This document shows positions 1 through 9,135 of a DNA stretch of 54,222 bases, in pieces. Position 1 is the first letter of the stretch. Every line of letters begins with the position of its first letter. The DNA is from Rhodanobacter sp. FW104-R8 (GTDB lineage Bacteria > Pseudomonadota > Gammaproteobacteria > Xanthomonadales > Rhodanobacteraceae), in assembly GCF_001617365.1 (NCBI RefSeq), contig NZ_LVJR01000122.1, forward strand, positions 1 through 54,222, written 5' to 3'. The notes beneath the pieces are model-generated. The model did no database searches. It was not told the origin of the DNA and saw nothing but the letters and a program-made list of their open reading frames with translations. The position numbers were made by a program, and so were the translations under genes.

Positions 1-1834
1 CCAGCGCGTTGTCCACGTAGAACTCCACCTTGGTCACGCCCACGTTGTCGCTGGCGCTGGCCGACAGCGTGATGGTGCCTGAAGTGCCGCTCTCCGACAC
101 GCTCACCGTCGGGGGCGTGGTATCGCCGCCGCCCGCGCCCTGGGTGACCCACACCGGCGCGGACCACAACTGCTTGCCGTCCTCCTGGGTGATCTTGGCG
201 TAGTAGAAGTGGTCGCCGTTGGTCGGCGTGATGGTGGTGGTGGCGGTGCTCGAGGTGGTGGTCACCGCGCCGTTGCTGCCGGGCACGCCTTCGAAAACCT
301 GCACGCGCTGTGCGGTGTGGCCGGCGCTGCTGGCGTAGTTGACGGCAAGCGTCAGTGGACCGCTGTTGCCGAAGCGCTCGCCCATCACATGGCCGTTCGC
401 CGTCAGCACGATCTGGCCGGTCTTGTCCTCGGTGGCGTATACGCGGCGCGCGCGCACCGCGTCGAGGAAGCTGGCGAGGCTGAGCGCCGTGCCGCTGGGA
501 ATCAGCACGCCGGTGCGGTTGGTGTAGCTGGCTCCCCAGTTGGCGCAGTGGTTGTCCTGGTCGGAGCTCGGCGCCACGTGGTAGCCGCGCGCGAGCAGGA
601 TGTTGAACGCCGCCTCATAGCTGGTACGGCTGGTTTCGGTCTCGGTGGTGTTGGTGGAGAACGCCGAGCTGTTGAGCACCTCGGCCAGCGCCATCACGGT
701 GTCGCCGTCGGCGGTGTAGGCGAGGTCCGTTCCGCCGATGTTGAACTGGCCGGTGCTGGCGGGATGGTTGAACTGCCCCACCCAGCCGTTCGCCTTCATC
801 AGCGTGTACAGCGAGCCATAGTCGCTCTTGGCGGTGAACACGTCGCCGATCAGCTGGTTGGAGCTGTTGTATTCCCACTCCAGCAGGCTGGGCGTGTTGA
901 AGATGTTGAGGTGGCCGCCGTTGCTGATGACGCCCCACTCCAGGCCGTAGATCGCCAGGAAATTCGCATGTGCGGCGTTGAACGCGCTGGCCGCCTGCAG
1001 GCCGGACTGGTAGAGGTTGTGCGCCGTGGTCGGGCTGGCCGAGGTGTTGGTGCCGGTCGAACCGTCGTACATGTGGTTGTGCTCGGACGTCATCAGGATG
1101 TCCAGGCCGTCGTTCAGGGCGTACTGGTAGGCATCCGACGGGCCATAGGCGCCGCTTTGCGGGTTCTGCGCGCCGACGCAGCTGGAGAGCACGCCGCCGC
1201 CGTCGCTGTGGTTGGTCTGGCTGTGCAGGTTGCCGAAGTAGATGGTGTACGGCAGGCTGCCGGCGCTCGTCGCCGACATCGGCGACAGGGTGGTGGCGCT
1301 GCCGGTGTGGTGGCGCAGGGCCTGGAAGTGCGGCATGACGGGAGCGGCGACGGTGCCTACCAGCACGTCGTAGCGTTGCTCCTCGACCAGCTCCGGTGCC
1401 CGCTGTCGCGCCAGCGCCAGTGCTTGGCCGGGCAGGCCGCTGCCGATGCGCGCGACCGTGGCGCCATCCAGCGCCACGGCGCGCAGCCGCACCGTGACAT
1501 AGCCGCTGGGCACAGCCTGGCCGTTGTGGCCCAGCCCGTCCCAGAGCACCTGGGCCTGCGTGCTGCCGGTGCCGAGCGCGCTGTGCCCCTGCCACGTACG
1601 CAGCTCGCTGCCATCGTGGCCGAGCAGGGCGACCTCCCACGCCACCTGTGTTCCCGGCGTCGCCCCTGGATAGGCGAAGTGCATCGTCACGGGACGCGCG
1701 CCGGTGCTGCGGAACGGCACCTGCAGCGTGGCGTCGAATTCCTCGTGGTCGGGCAAACTGCCGGCGAATGCCGGAACGGCAACGACTGCGCAGGCGAGCA
1801 GCAAGCCGCCAGCGATCCTGGTTTTCCAGTTCAT
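1..1834 (-). CDS. Secreted CehA/McbA-type PHP metallohydrolase with Ig-like domain (3' end missing)
   Basis: Reading the minus strand from the ATG at 1834 gives 611 codons without a stop, so the C terminus lies outside the window. Residues 1-24 form a signal peptide (short basic start, hydrophobic core, cut near AFA-G). A beta-rich region of about 170 residues follows. Near residue 200 is FGNLHSQTNHSDGG, the motif I of PHP-type phosphoesterases of the CehA/McbA group, with EHNH and FNHP histidine motifs further on. From about residue 570 (TPPTVSVSES...DNVGVTKVEFYVDN) an Ig-like/Big-type domain starts. I infer an exported metal-dependent hydrolase; the substrate cannot be read from the sequence. 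The family call is good, the function open. Confidence 0.75.
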   Translation of the reverse strand, partial: MNWKTRIAGGLLLACAVVAVPAFAGSLPDHEEFDATLQVPFRSTGARPVTMHFAYPGATPGTQVAWEVALLGHDGSELRTWQGHSALGTGSTQAQVLWDGLGHNGQAVPSGYVTVRLRAVALDGATVARIGSGLPGQALALARQRAPELVEEQRYDVLVGTVAAPVMPHFQALRHHTGSATTLSPMSATSAGSLPYTIYFGNLHSQTNHSDGGGVLSSCVGAQNPQSGAYGPSDAYQYALNDGLDILMTSEHNHMYDGSTGTNTSASPTTAHNLYQSGLQAASAFNAAHANFLAIYGLEWGVISNGGHLNIFNTPSLLEWEYNSSNQLIGDVFTAKSDYGSLYTLMKANGWVGQFNHPASTGQFNIGGTDLAYTADGDTVMALAEVLNSSAFSTNTTETETSRTSYEAAFNILLARGYHVAPSSDQDNHCANWGASYTNRTGVLIPSGTALSLASFLDAVRARRVYATEDKTGQIVLTANGHVMGERFGNSGPLTLAVNYASSAGHTAQRVQVFEGVPGSNGAVTTTSSTATTTITPTNGDHFYYAKITQEDGKQLWSAPVWVTQGAGGGDTTPPTVSVSESGTSGTITLSASASDNVGVTKVEFYVDNAL

Positions 1835-2233
1835 TGATTAGTGTCCCCGGTTGAGTGGGTCGAGCAGGGCCCCCCGGCCCTCGTCTCGACCCGCCATTTA
1901 TCCCAGTGCGAGATGACAAGCATGGGACCGCCGGTACATCGGTTTTTGACCGGGTGCTCAAAACCGCCACGACGTGGTCGAAGATTTTCGCGGAGAGGCG
2001 TTCGAGCGGGAGGGTGCCCGTCCGTTTTCTGGAATGCTCCCTTGAGCTGCGGATTCGGCTGGTCGATGCAACGTGCGGGGACTGCATGGGCGGCGGCAAT
2101 CCCGGCTTCCGCGCATCACCCGCGAGCCGTGCCGCGCATTGCTGCCAGACATGGTCGGCAATGGCGACGGCGAGGCGGCCCGCGGGGTGGGTTTCACCGG
2201 GGTCTTCGAGCATCATGGCCGGGGTCTTCCGCC
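1835..2233. other. Intergenic region without recognisable gene
   Basis: About 400 bases separate the divergent metallohydrolase and exporter genes. Open frames here have arginine/proline-rich translations typical of non-coding high-GC DNA. I see no RNA gene or clear regulatory motif; the two divergent promoters presumably lie here. Confidence 0.5.
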
Positions 2234-3145
2234 ATGGCTGCACTCATGTCATCACGTTCCACCGTTGCTCCCCTCGCGCTTGCGGTCGGCATGCTGCTGG
2301 TCAGCATGGTTTCGTACCAGTGCGGCGCGTCGCTGGCCAAGCACCTGTTCCCGCAGGTCGGCGCGCAGGGCGCCACGGCATACCGGCTGGGGCTCAGCGC
2401 GTTGATCCTGCTGCTGTGGCGCCGGCCGTGGCGCCGGTCCGGCCCTGGTCAGGGCGCTGGCCGGCGCGACTGGCGCGCGCTGTGGGGCTATGGCCTCTCG
2501 ATGGGGGCGATGAACCTGGTGTTCTACATGTCGCTGCACACGATCCCGCTGGGCATCGCGGTGGCGCTGGAATTCACCGGGCCGCTGGCGCTGGCGCTGC
2601 TCGGTTCGCGCCGGTGGCTCGACTTCGTCTGGATCGCGCTGGTGGTGGCCGGGCTGGCCCTGTTGCTGCCGCTGCGCGGGCAGGTGCAGACGCTCGATCC
2701 GGTGGGCGTGATGTACGCGCTGGGCGCCGGCGTGGGCTGGGCGCTGTACATCGTGCTGGGGAAGCAGGCGGGGGCGGCCCACGGCGCCGATGCGGTGACG
2801 ATGGGCACCTCGATCGGCGCGTTGCTGGCGATCCCGTTCGGTGTCGCGCATGCCGGCAGCGCGCTGCTGACGCCGGTGCTGTTGCCGTACGCGCTGGGCG
2901 TGGCGGTGCTCAGCTCGGCGCTGCCGTATTCGCTGGAGATGGTCGCGCTGACCCGGCTGCCGGCGCGTACGTTCAGCACCCTGCTGAGCCTGGAGCCGGC
3001 CATCGCGGCGGTGGCCGGCGTGGCCTTGCTGGGCGAGCGGCTCAGCCTGCTGCAGTGGCTGGCCATCGGGGCGATCATCGTGGCGGCGGCAGGTACCGCG
3101 TTGAGCTTGCAACGGCCCGCGCTGGCCGAGCCGCTGGCGAACTAG
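2234..3145 (+). CDS. RhtA-like EamA/DMT-family exporter
   Basis: A 303-residue inner-membrane protein with about ten hydrophobic segments in two repeats, the layout of the drug/metabolite transporter superfamily (EamA domains). The C-terminal half carries the typical stretch with R-TFSTLLSLEPAIAAVAG and LLGERL, as in the threonine/homoserine exporter RhtA. The likely role is efflux of amino acids or similar small metabolites. The frame is open further upstream, but the first plausible start is ATG 2234; ATG 2246 (MSSRST) is an alternative. The gene converges on the next, minus-strand gene with only 16 bases between the stops. Family call secure, substrate not. Confidence 0.85.
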   Translation: MAALMSSRSTVAPLALAVGMLLVSMVSYQCGASLAKHLFPQVGAQGATAYRLGLSALILLLWRRPWRRSGPGQGAGRRDWRALWGYGLSMGAMNLVFYMSLHTIPLGIAVALEFTGPLALALLGSRRWLDFVWIALVVAGLALLLPLRGQVQTLDPVGVMYALGAGVGWALYIVLGKQAGAAHGADAVTMGTSIGALLAIPFGVAHAGSALLTPVLLPYALGVAVLSSALPYSLEMVALTRLPARTFSTLLSLEPAIAAVAGVALLGERLSLLQWLAIGAIIVAAAGTALSLQRPALAEPLAN

Positions 3146-3161
3146 GAGTCACTGGCGCCGC

Positions 3162-6100
3162 TCACGATTTCAATTCCTCGCTGGCGTTCACCGTCGCCTT
3201 GCGCTCCTGCTTGCCCCAGCCTACCGACGGGCCGCGGATGGCCGTCCAGACCGAGCGCACCACCACGTAGTACATCAGCTGGCGATAGCCGAAGCGCTGC
3301 AGCACCAGCCACCACAGCAGGCTCCAGCGTTCCTTCTTCTCCATCGCGAAGGCGAGCGCCGAGGCGCCGAGGTCGACTGCCATGAAGGCTGCGTAGAAGA
3401 CCAGCATGCGCAGCAGGTTGGTGTCGTCGAACTGGCCGCGATGCTGCAGGTAGTCCATGCCGGTGTTGACGATCTGCCATACCAGCACCAGGTCGACCAG
3501 CGGCGACACCACCGAGAAGAAGATCTGGAACAGCCATACCTGCGGCAGCGCCACCGTGCCCAGCGCGCCGTAGCGCGGGTTGAAGGTGGCGTTGCGGTGC
3601 TTCCACAGGCACTGCAAGGTGCCGTAGGCCCAGCGGAAGCGCTGCCGGGCGAGGCCGCGGAAGGTGTCGGGCGCTTCGGTCCAGGCGATCGCCTCGGCGT
3701 CGAACAGGGTGTGGTAGCCTGCCTTCTGCACGGCGATGGTGAGGTCCTGGTCTTCCGCCAGCGTGTCGGCGGGGAAGCCGCCGAGTCGTTCCAGCGCCTC
3801 GCGCCGCCAGGCGCCGACGGCGCCCGGCACCACGGTGATCGCGCCCAGCGCGGCCAGCGCGCGGCGCTCCAGGTTCTGCGCGGTGATGTATTCCAGCGCC
3901 TGCCACAGCGTGATCAGGTTGATCCGGTTGCCGACCTTGGCGTTGCCGGCGACAGCGCCGATCTTCGGATCGGCGAACCAGCGCACCAGGTGGGAGATGG
4001 TGTGCGGCTCGAACTGGGTGTCGGCGTCCAGCGCCACCACTACCGTGCCGTTCGACTCGCGCAGGGCGGTGTTGACCGCGTGCGCCTTGCCGCCGTTGGG
4101 GATGCTGATCAGCCGCACGCGCGGCTCGCCGGCGTAGTGCTCGCGCACCACCGCCGAGGTGGCGTCGGTGGAGCCGTCGTCGACCACGATCACCTCGAGG
4201 TTGGCGTAGCGGCTCTTGAGGATCCGGCGGATCGAGCTGACGATCACCTTCTCTTCGTTGTAGGCGGGAATCAGCACCGAGACCAGCGGCGGGTCGTCCG
4301 GCAGGGCCGGCTTTGCGCGCCGGCGCTCCTGCGTCCGGTTGAACAGGGCGAGCCCGCCGAGCAGCAGCAGCCGGGCCACGCCCAGCGTGATGGCGACGGT
4401 CAGCAGCCAACGGATCAGGTGACCGAGCCAGCCCAGCGCGAGGAAGACCGAGCGGTCGGCCCAGCGCGACAGCGAGCCGGGCGGCAGCGGCGGCATGGTC
4501 TGCTCGCGGGTGAGCCCGGCCAGTTCGGAGACGGTGACGAATTCGTAGCCCTTCGCGCGCAGGCCGTCGATGATGCGCGGCAGCGCCGCTATCGTCTGCG
4601 AGCGTTCGCCGCCGGCGTCGTGCAGCAGCACCACCTGGCCGGTGCGCTCCGGGTTGCTGGCGGCGATCTGGGTCAGCACGTTGTCGACGATCTTGTCCGC
4701 GCCGGGTCGTTGCCAGTCCGCCGAGTCCACGTGCAGGCCGACCGAGATGTAGCCCATCTTCTGCGCGATTCCGATCGGCACCAGTTCGTCGGCCGTGGTC
4801 GGTTCGGCGTCACCGAAGTAGGGCGCGCGGAACAGCCGCATCGAGCGGCCGGTGAGCGCCTCGAACAGGCGCTGGGTCGCGTTGAGTTCCAGCGACACGA
4901 TGCCGGAGGGGCTGTCGCCGAGGTTGGGATGGGTGAAGGTGTGGTTGCCGACGTCGTGGCCTTCGGCGACCTCGCGCTGCACCAGCCGCGGCGACATCTC
5001 GGCGTTCGCGCCGACGATGAAGAACGTCGCCGGCACCTGTTTCGCCTTGAGGATGTCGAGGATCTGCGGCGTCCACTCCGGGTCGGGGCCGTCGTCGAAG
5101 GTCAGCGCGATCTTGTGCGGCAGGGTGCCGGCGCGCTGGATCACGTAGGAACTGGGCAGGGCGGTGTAGCTCTCGTCGTTGACGCTGCCGTCGTCCTTGT
5201 CCAGGTCGAGGGTGCGTGCGCCCGGGGAAGGCTCCGAGACGATTTCCAGCACCTCGCCCTGGCCCTCGATGTCGATGTCCTCGCCCTGGCCGATCGTGCG
5301 CAGTTCCGGCGGCGCCGCGGCTCCGTAGGGGCGGCCCAGCACCGACCACACCGACGGGTCCTCCGAGCCCAGTCGCCACAGCGCGTAGCCGTAGGGCTTG
5401 TAGTCGTCGGCGGTATGGATCTGGTTGAAGGCGGTGACGCCGTCGAGGAACCAGACCTGGTGCGCGCTGCCGTCGTCCTCGCTGTAGGAGAAGTGCGGGT
5501 TCAGCGTGTCCGGGTCGAACGTGATGTCGGCCTGCGCATCGGAGGCGCGATCCATCGCATCCTGGAAGGTCAGCGTTTCGGCGTTCTTTCCGTGCGACCA
5601 GTCGTAGCCGTAGTTGCCGATCGCGATGATGGTGTGGTCGGGGTCGAGCTCCTTCATGCGCTTGTCCAGCGTCTGCTCGAACCAGTCGACACCGGCGATG
5701 CTGCCGGCGTCCTTGCCGGCCCAGTGCTGGTCGTAGGCCATCAGCAACTCGAAATCGACGATGCCGGCATAGCCGGTGTAGTCCCAGCCGGCTTCGTCGA
5801 ACGGCACCGACAACACGATGCCCCAGCCATGCGGGCCGAACGCGTCGCTGAGCTCGGACAGGAACGCCTTGAAATCCGGCTGGGCCTCGGTGGGCACTTC
5901 CTCGAAGTCGACCGTCACGCCCTGGAAGCGGTTGGCGGCGAGGAACGAGACGATCTGCGCGATGCGCGCCTGGCGCAACGCGGGGTCGGCCAGCATGCGG
6001 GCGAGGCCGGGGCCGTCCCACTGCGTGTTCGCCGCGTTCTGCAGCAACGGCAGGATCGGCGTGGACGGCTTCTTCGAGCGGATCAGGTTCAGCGCCTTGG

Positions 6101-6587
6101 CGTCGACGCTGGTGTGCAGCGCCATGTCGGGGCCGCTGACGCTCATCCAGGTCGGGATCACCCAGTCCAGCGTGGGCAGCGTGCGCTTCAGCGAGGCGTA
6201 GCTGCTGTCGTCCCAGTTGACGTAGAAGCCGATCGCCAGCGGCCGGCCGGCCGGCTTGTCCAGCGACGGCGGCGGCGCATGCGCGGAGGCGGCCTTGCCG
6301 GCGTGCGTGCGCGGCGGGTGCAGCAGCTTCTGCCGGGCGCGCACTTCCGCGGCCAGTTTCGCCGCCGGCTTCAGCAGCTCCGGATCGGCCGCCTTCACGT
6401 TGGCCAGCGCATGCCGGGTGCGGTTGTGTTCGCCGATATGCAGACCCACCATGCTCGGCCAGACGAACAGGCTGATTGCACAGGCTGCCGCGAGCAGCGT
6501 GCTGAGCACGCCGGCGAGCAGCACCACCCGCGAGACATGGATGGCACGTCGGCCGGTGGGGTCGAAGAAGATCGGATTCTTATGCAT
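3162..6587 (-). CDS. Three-domain membrane protein: GH18-like, NodB polysaccharide deacetylase, GT2 synthase
   Basis: A 1141-residue protein. One membrane segment (about residues 18-43) is followed by a GH18-like domain (about 120-430) in which GVTVDFEE near 226 keeps the catalytic D-x-E end of the chitinase motif. A NodB deacetylase domain (about 490-690) has TFDDGPDP and the zinc motif GNHTFTHP. A membrane segment leads to a processive GT2 domain (about 755-1010) with VLIPAYNEE, VDDGSTD, DAD near 853, EDQDL and QRFRWAYG near 984, then C-terminal membrane helices. I infer synthesis, deacetylation and trimming of a beta-linked exopolysaccharide by one polypeptide. ATG 6587 (MHKNPIFF) is chosen because the upstream extension looks non-coding. 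No other polysaccharide genes are adjacent. Confidence 0.85.
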   Translation of the reverse strand: MHKNPIFFDPTGRRAIHVSRVVLLAGVLSTLLAAACAISLFVWPSMVGLHIGEHNRTRHALANVKAADPELLKPAAKLAAEVRARQKLLHPPRTHAGKAASAHAPPPSLDKPAGRPLAIGFYVNWDDSSYASLKRTLPTLDWVIPTWMSVSGPDMALHTSVDAKALNLIRSKKPSTPILPLLQNAANTQWDGPGLARMLADPALRQARIAQIVSFLAANRFQGVTVDFEEVPTEAQPDFKAFLSELSDAFGPHGWGIVLSVPFDEAGWDYTGYAGIVDFELLMAYDQHWAGKDAGSIAGVDWFEQTLDKRMKELDPDHTIIAIGNYGYDWSHGKNAETLTFQDAMDRASDAQADITFDPDTLNPHFSYSEDDGSAHQVWFLDGVTAFNQIHTADDYKPYGYALWRLGSEDPSVWSVLGRPYGAAAPPELRTIGQGEDIDIEGQGEVLEIVSEPSPGARTLDLDKDDGSVNDESYTALPSSYVIQRAGTLPHKIALTFDDGPDPEWTPQILDILKAKQVPATFFIVGANAEMSPRLVQREVAEGHDVGNHTFTHPNLGDSPSGIVSLELNATQRLFEALTGRSMRLFRAPYFGDAEPTTADELVPIGIAQKMGYISVGLHVDSADWQRPGADKIVDNVLTQIAASNPERTGQVVLLHDAGGERSQTIAALPRIIDGLRAKGYEFVTVSELAGLTREQTMPPLPPGSLSRWADRSVFLALGWLGHLIRWLLTVAITLGVARLLLLGGLALFNRTQERRRAKPALPDDPPLVSVLIPAYNEEKVIVSSIRRILKSRYANLEVIVVDDGSTDATSAVVREHYAGEPRVRLISIPNGGKAHAVNTALRESNGTVVVALDADTQFEPHTISHLVRWFADPKIGAVAGNAKVGNRINLITLWQALEYITAQNLERRALAALGAITVVPGAVGAWRREALERLGGFPADTLAEDQDLTIAVQKAGYHTLFDAEAIAWTEAPDTFRGLARQRFRWAYGTLQCLWKHRNATFNPRYGALGTVALPQVWLFQIFFSVVSPLVDLVLVWQIVNTGMDYLQHRGQFDDTNLLRMLVFYAAFMAVDLGASALAFAMEKKERWSLLWWLVLQRFGYRQLMYYVVVRSVWTAIRGPSVGWGKQERKATVNASEELKS

Positions 6588-6748
6588 GCCAGGGCTGGCT
6601 CGGCGTATGTCACGAAGTGAATCGGCGTTGGTCCCGGAGCCGCCGAAAGCCGACGCGGAACCGCGGGTACGCAGTATCGCTGATCTGCGTGCCTCCACGC
6701 AGCTGGCTGGCGGAGCCGGTCAGCCCGCGTTGCCCTCCCGGCGAGGCG

Positions 6749-8179
6749 CTAGCCGATCACCGGGCCTGCTAGCGGATCGCTGAAGTCCTCCGGCGCGAGG
6801 TTCCGGGTCAGCCGGAATACGCCCTCGTGGATCTTGCGCGGCAGCACCACGTCGAGCACGGTGGTCTGGTGCGGGCCGAGGATGGCGAACAGGTCGTCGC
6901 CGGCGGCGCTCTGTGCCAGCGCGTGGTGCACCAGGCCGCCGAGGTCGAGCGGTTGCACGCTGGCGCCGTATGGCCGGTGGCCGGCCACGGCGGGGCGGAG
7001 CGTCTTGCGGCTGTTGCGCGGGTCGGCCACGCGGTCGTCGCCGGCGAGCAGGCTGTGGTCGAGGAACAGCGAAATGGTGGTGCGCTGCTTCGAGTTCGCC
7101 TGGCGGTCGAGCATGAAGCCTTCCGGCAGCAGGTCCGGGCTGGCCGGCGCGCCGGCGGTGAGCAGGAAGCCGGCGCCGGTCAGCGGCTCGCCGGCCTCGT
7201 CGCCGAGCCGCACGATCAGCAGGCTGCGCGGATCGTGGATGTGCACGCGTGGCGCGAACAGGCCGGCGGGCTCCAGCTCCACCTTGTCGGCGTCGCGCGC
7301 GCCGTTCTCGCGCTCGAACGCGTCGCAGAGCGCCCCGTAGTCGTCCGCGCTGCGCACCTGCAGGCAGCGCAGGATCGCCTGCATCGTGGCCGGCGCGGCG
7401 CTGGCCATGATGCCCAGCGCGTCGCCGGAATGCGCTGCGCCAGGGATCAGCTTGAACGCGCAGCGCGGGCTGCGGCTGAGGTTCAGCGCCAGCGTGTCGC
7501 TGCCGCCGGACGGCGGTGACAGCACCGCATGCCGGGCGTTGAGGTTGGCCGCGGCGATGCGCACCACGCCGTCGGAGCCGTCCTCGCCGGTGTAGCTGTT
7601 GAGGTGGTCGTACAGCTGGCGGTCGGGCCGGTCGCCGGTGAGCACGAACAGGTACTGGCCGCGTCGGGCCGGGTCGTCGCCGTGGATGTGGTCGAGGTTG
7701 AGCGACAGCGATGCCGCGCTGCCCAGTTCCAGCCAGTCGAGGATGCGCTGGCCCGGGTCCACGCCGGCGAACCACGCCTTGAGCCGGCCCAGCGTGCTCT
7801 TGCCGAGCTGCGCCAGCGCGGAGCCGAAGTTCGCCGGCGCCAGCATCACCAGGTGGCTGAGCCGGATCGTGCTGTGCGTGCCCGGCATGTCGCGCTGCGC
7901 ACGCAGCCACTCGCGCACCACCGGGCCGCCGGTGGAGTGGGTGACGCAGGCGAAGCTGGCGTCGAGCAGGTGCAGGTCGCGCAGCGCGTGGTCGAACGCG
8001 CGCACCAGGTCGGGCATGGTCACCGCGTCGTCGAAACTCACGTACTCGGACAGCCAGATGTCGGCCAGGGTGAGCGCGAGGCCGGCCGCGGCGGCCTGCT
8101 GCTGCAGCTGTTGCGGCAACTGGCCGTAGGTAGCGGTGGAGGTGACGCTCCAACCGTGCACGAAGACGAGGGTGGTCAC
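6749..8179 (-). CDS. Alpha/beta hydrolase (lipase/esterase-like)
   Basis: A 476-residue protein opening with TTLVFVHGW, the oxyanion-hole strand of alpha/beta hydrolases. The nucleophile motif THSTGGPVV lies near residue 81. The fold occupies the first half; the second half (from about 250) is unassigned and predicted soluble. No signal peptide is visible. The start is taken as GTG 8179, directly before the first beta strand; an ATG further upstream would add about 25 residues of unlikely composition. The gene is divergent from the YdcF-like gene at 8297. The natural substrate is unknown; a phospholipase or esterase role is inference. Confidence 0.7.
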   Translation of the reverse strand: MTTLVFVHGWSVTSTATYGQLPQQLQQQAAAAGLALTLADIWLSEYVSFDDAVTMPDLVRAFDHALRDLHLLDASFACVTHSTGGPVVREWLRAQRDMPGTHSTIRLSHLVMLAPANFGSALAQLGKSTLGRLKAWFAGVDPGQRILDWLELGSAASLSLNLDHIHGDDPARRGQYLFVLTGDRPDRQLYDHLNSYTGEDGSDGVVRIAAANLNARHAVLSPPSGGSDTLALNLSRSPRCAFKLIPGAAHSGDALGIMASAAPATMQAILRCLQVRSADDYGALCDAFERENGARDADKVELEPAGLFAPRVHIHDPRSLLIVRLGDEAGEPLTGAGFLLTAGAPASPDLLPEGFMLDRQANSKQRTTISLFLDHSLLAGDDRVADPRNSRKTLRPAVAGHRPYGASVQPLDLGGLVHHALAQSAAGDDLFAILGPHQTTVLDVVLPRKIHEGVFRLTRNLAPEDFSDPLAGPVIG

Positions 8180-8296
8180 GGCCTGATCTCCCGGCGATGG
8201 CCCGCCCAGCCTAACCAGATTCGACCCGGCCGCCCACCGGTCGGTCGGCATGCCGGCATAATCGGGGTCCTTCGTCGATTTCCGCTGGCCGTGCCG

Positions 8297-9061
8297 ATGA
8301 CGCTGAACCTGCTGCTCGTGCTGATCCTGCTGGCGGTCCTGCTGGCGCGGCTGCGCTGGCGGCGTTGCAGCCGCGCGCTGCTGGCGCTGGCCGCGGTGCT
8401 GCTGCTGGCAGTGGGCTGCGGACCGTTGCCGGGCTGGCTGCTGACGCACCTGCAGGCCGACTACGCGGCGGACGCGCCGGTCGCGTGGGGCCGGCGCAAC
8501 GCGATCGTGCTGCTCGGCGCGAGCACGGTACGGGTGGCGCCGGGCGGCCGGGTCGAGGCGAGCCTGTTCGCCTACGGGCGCATCGACAAGGCGGCCGCGC
8601 TGTACCGCGAATGCCGCCAGGTTGCCGGGCGCGAATGCAGGCTGGAAGTGAGCGGCGGCGACGCGCGCGGGCTGGGCCGGCCGGAGGCGGCGGTCTACGC
8701 CGCGAACCTGCAGCGGCTGGGCGTCGATCCCGCCGACCTGCTGCTGGAGTCGAGCAGCATGAATACCTGGCAGAACGCGCAGTTCAGCGGGCCGCTGCTG
8801 CAGGCATACGGCGCCGACCGCGTGCTGCTGGTGTCGTCCGGCTACCACCTGCGCCGCGGCATGCTGTACTTCGCGCACTTCGGCATCCATGCCGTGCCGG
8901 TGCGCGCCGACTACGTCAGCAGCGCCGCGTCATGGACGCCGTCGTCGTACAACTTCGCCATGGCCGACCTGGCCCTGCACGAATACCTCGGCGTCGCGCG
9001 CTACCGCGTGTACCAGGCGCTGGGCTGGAATGTGCGGGCAACCCGGCCTGGTTCGTTGTAG
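8297..9061 (+). CDS. YdcF/SanA-like DUF218 membrane protein
   Basis: A 254-residue protein. Two hydrophobic segments at residues 3-37 are followed by a DUF218 domain with the typical NAIVLLGAST opening, SS-MNTWQNAQFS in the middle and VLLVSSGYHLRRGMLYF. Family members (YdcF, ElyC, SanA) act at the cell envelope; their biochemical activity is poorly defined. Start ATG 8297; GTG 8291 two codons upstream is possible. The stop TAG lies inside the left arm of an interspersed repeat that separates this gene from the convergent aldehyde dehydrogenase. Confidence 0.8.
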   Translation: MTLNLLLVLILLAVLLARLRWRRCSRALLALAAVLLLAVGCGPLPGWLLTHLQADYAADAPVAWGRRNAIVLLGASTVRVAPGGRVEASLFAYGRIDKAAALYRECRQVAGRECRLEVSGGDARGLGRPEAAVYAANLQRLGVDPADLLLESSSMNTWQNAQFSGPLLQAYGADRVLLVSSGYHLRRGMLYFAHFGIHAVPVRADYVSSAASWTPSSYNFAMADLALHEYLGVARYRVYQALGWNVRATRPGSL

Positions 9062-9133
9062 GAGCCCACTTGTGGGCGATGCTGTTCCGCCGCGTTGCCC
9101 CGCAAATGCATCGTTCGCGAGCGAGCTCCTGCA
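9058..9133. repeat. REP-like inverted repeat between convergent genes
   Basis: The left arm begins GTAGGAGCCCACTTGTGGG and runs to GATGCT; the right arm (from about 9108) begins GCATCGTTCGCGAGCGAGC and ends CTCCTGC. The arms pair imperfectly. The same family occurs at 27548-27618 and 42114-42140. Its place between two converging genes suits a two-way terminator, but I see no T-run. Confidence 0.7.
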
Positions 9134-9135
9134 AA

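Noticed and set aside
3441-6620. 1059-codon open frame antisense to the three-domain polysaccharide protein
   Set aside because: The translation is rich in Arg, Ala, Gly, Val, Gln and His without domains, as expected of the antisense frame of a high-GC gene; the minus strand has full domain signatures.
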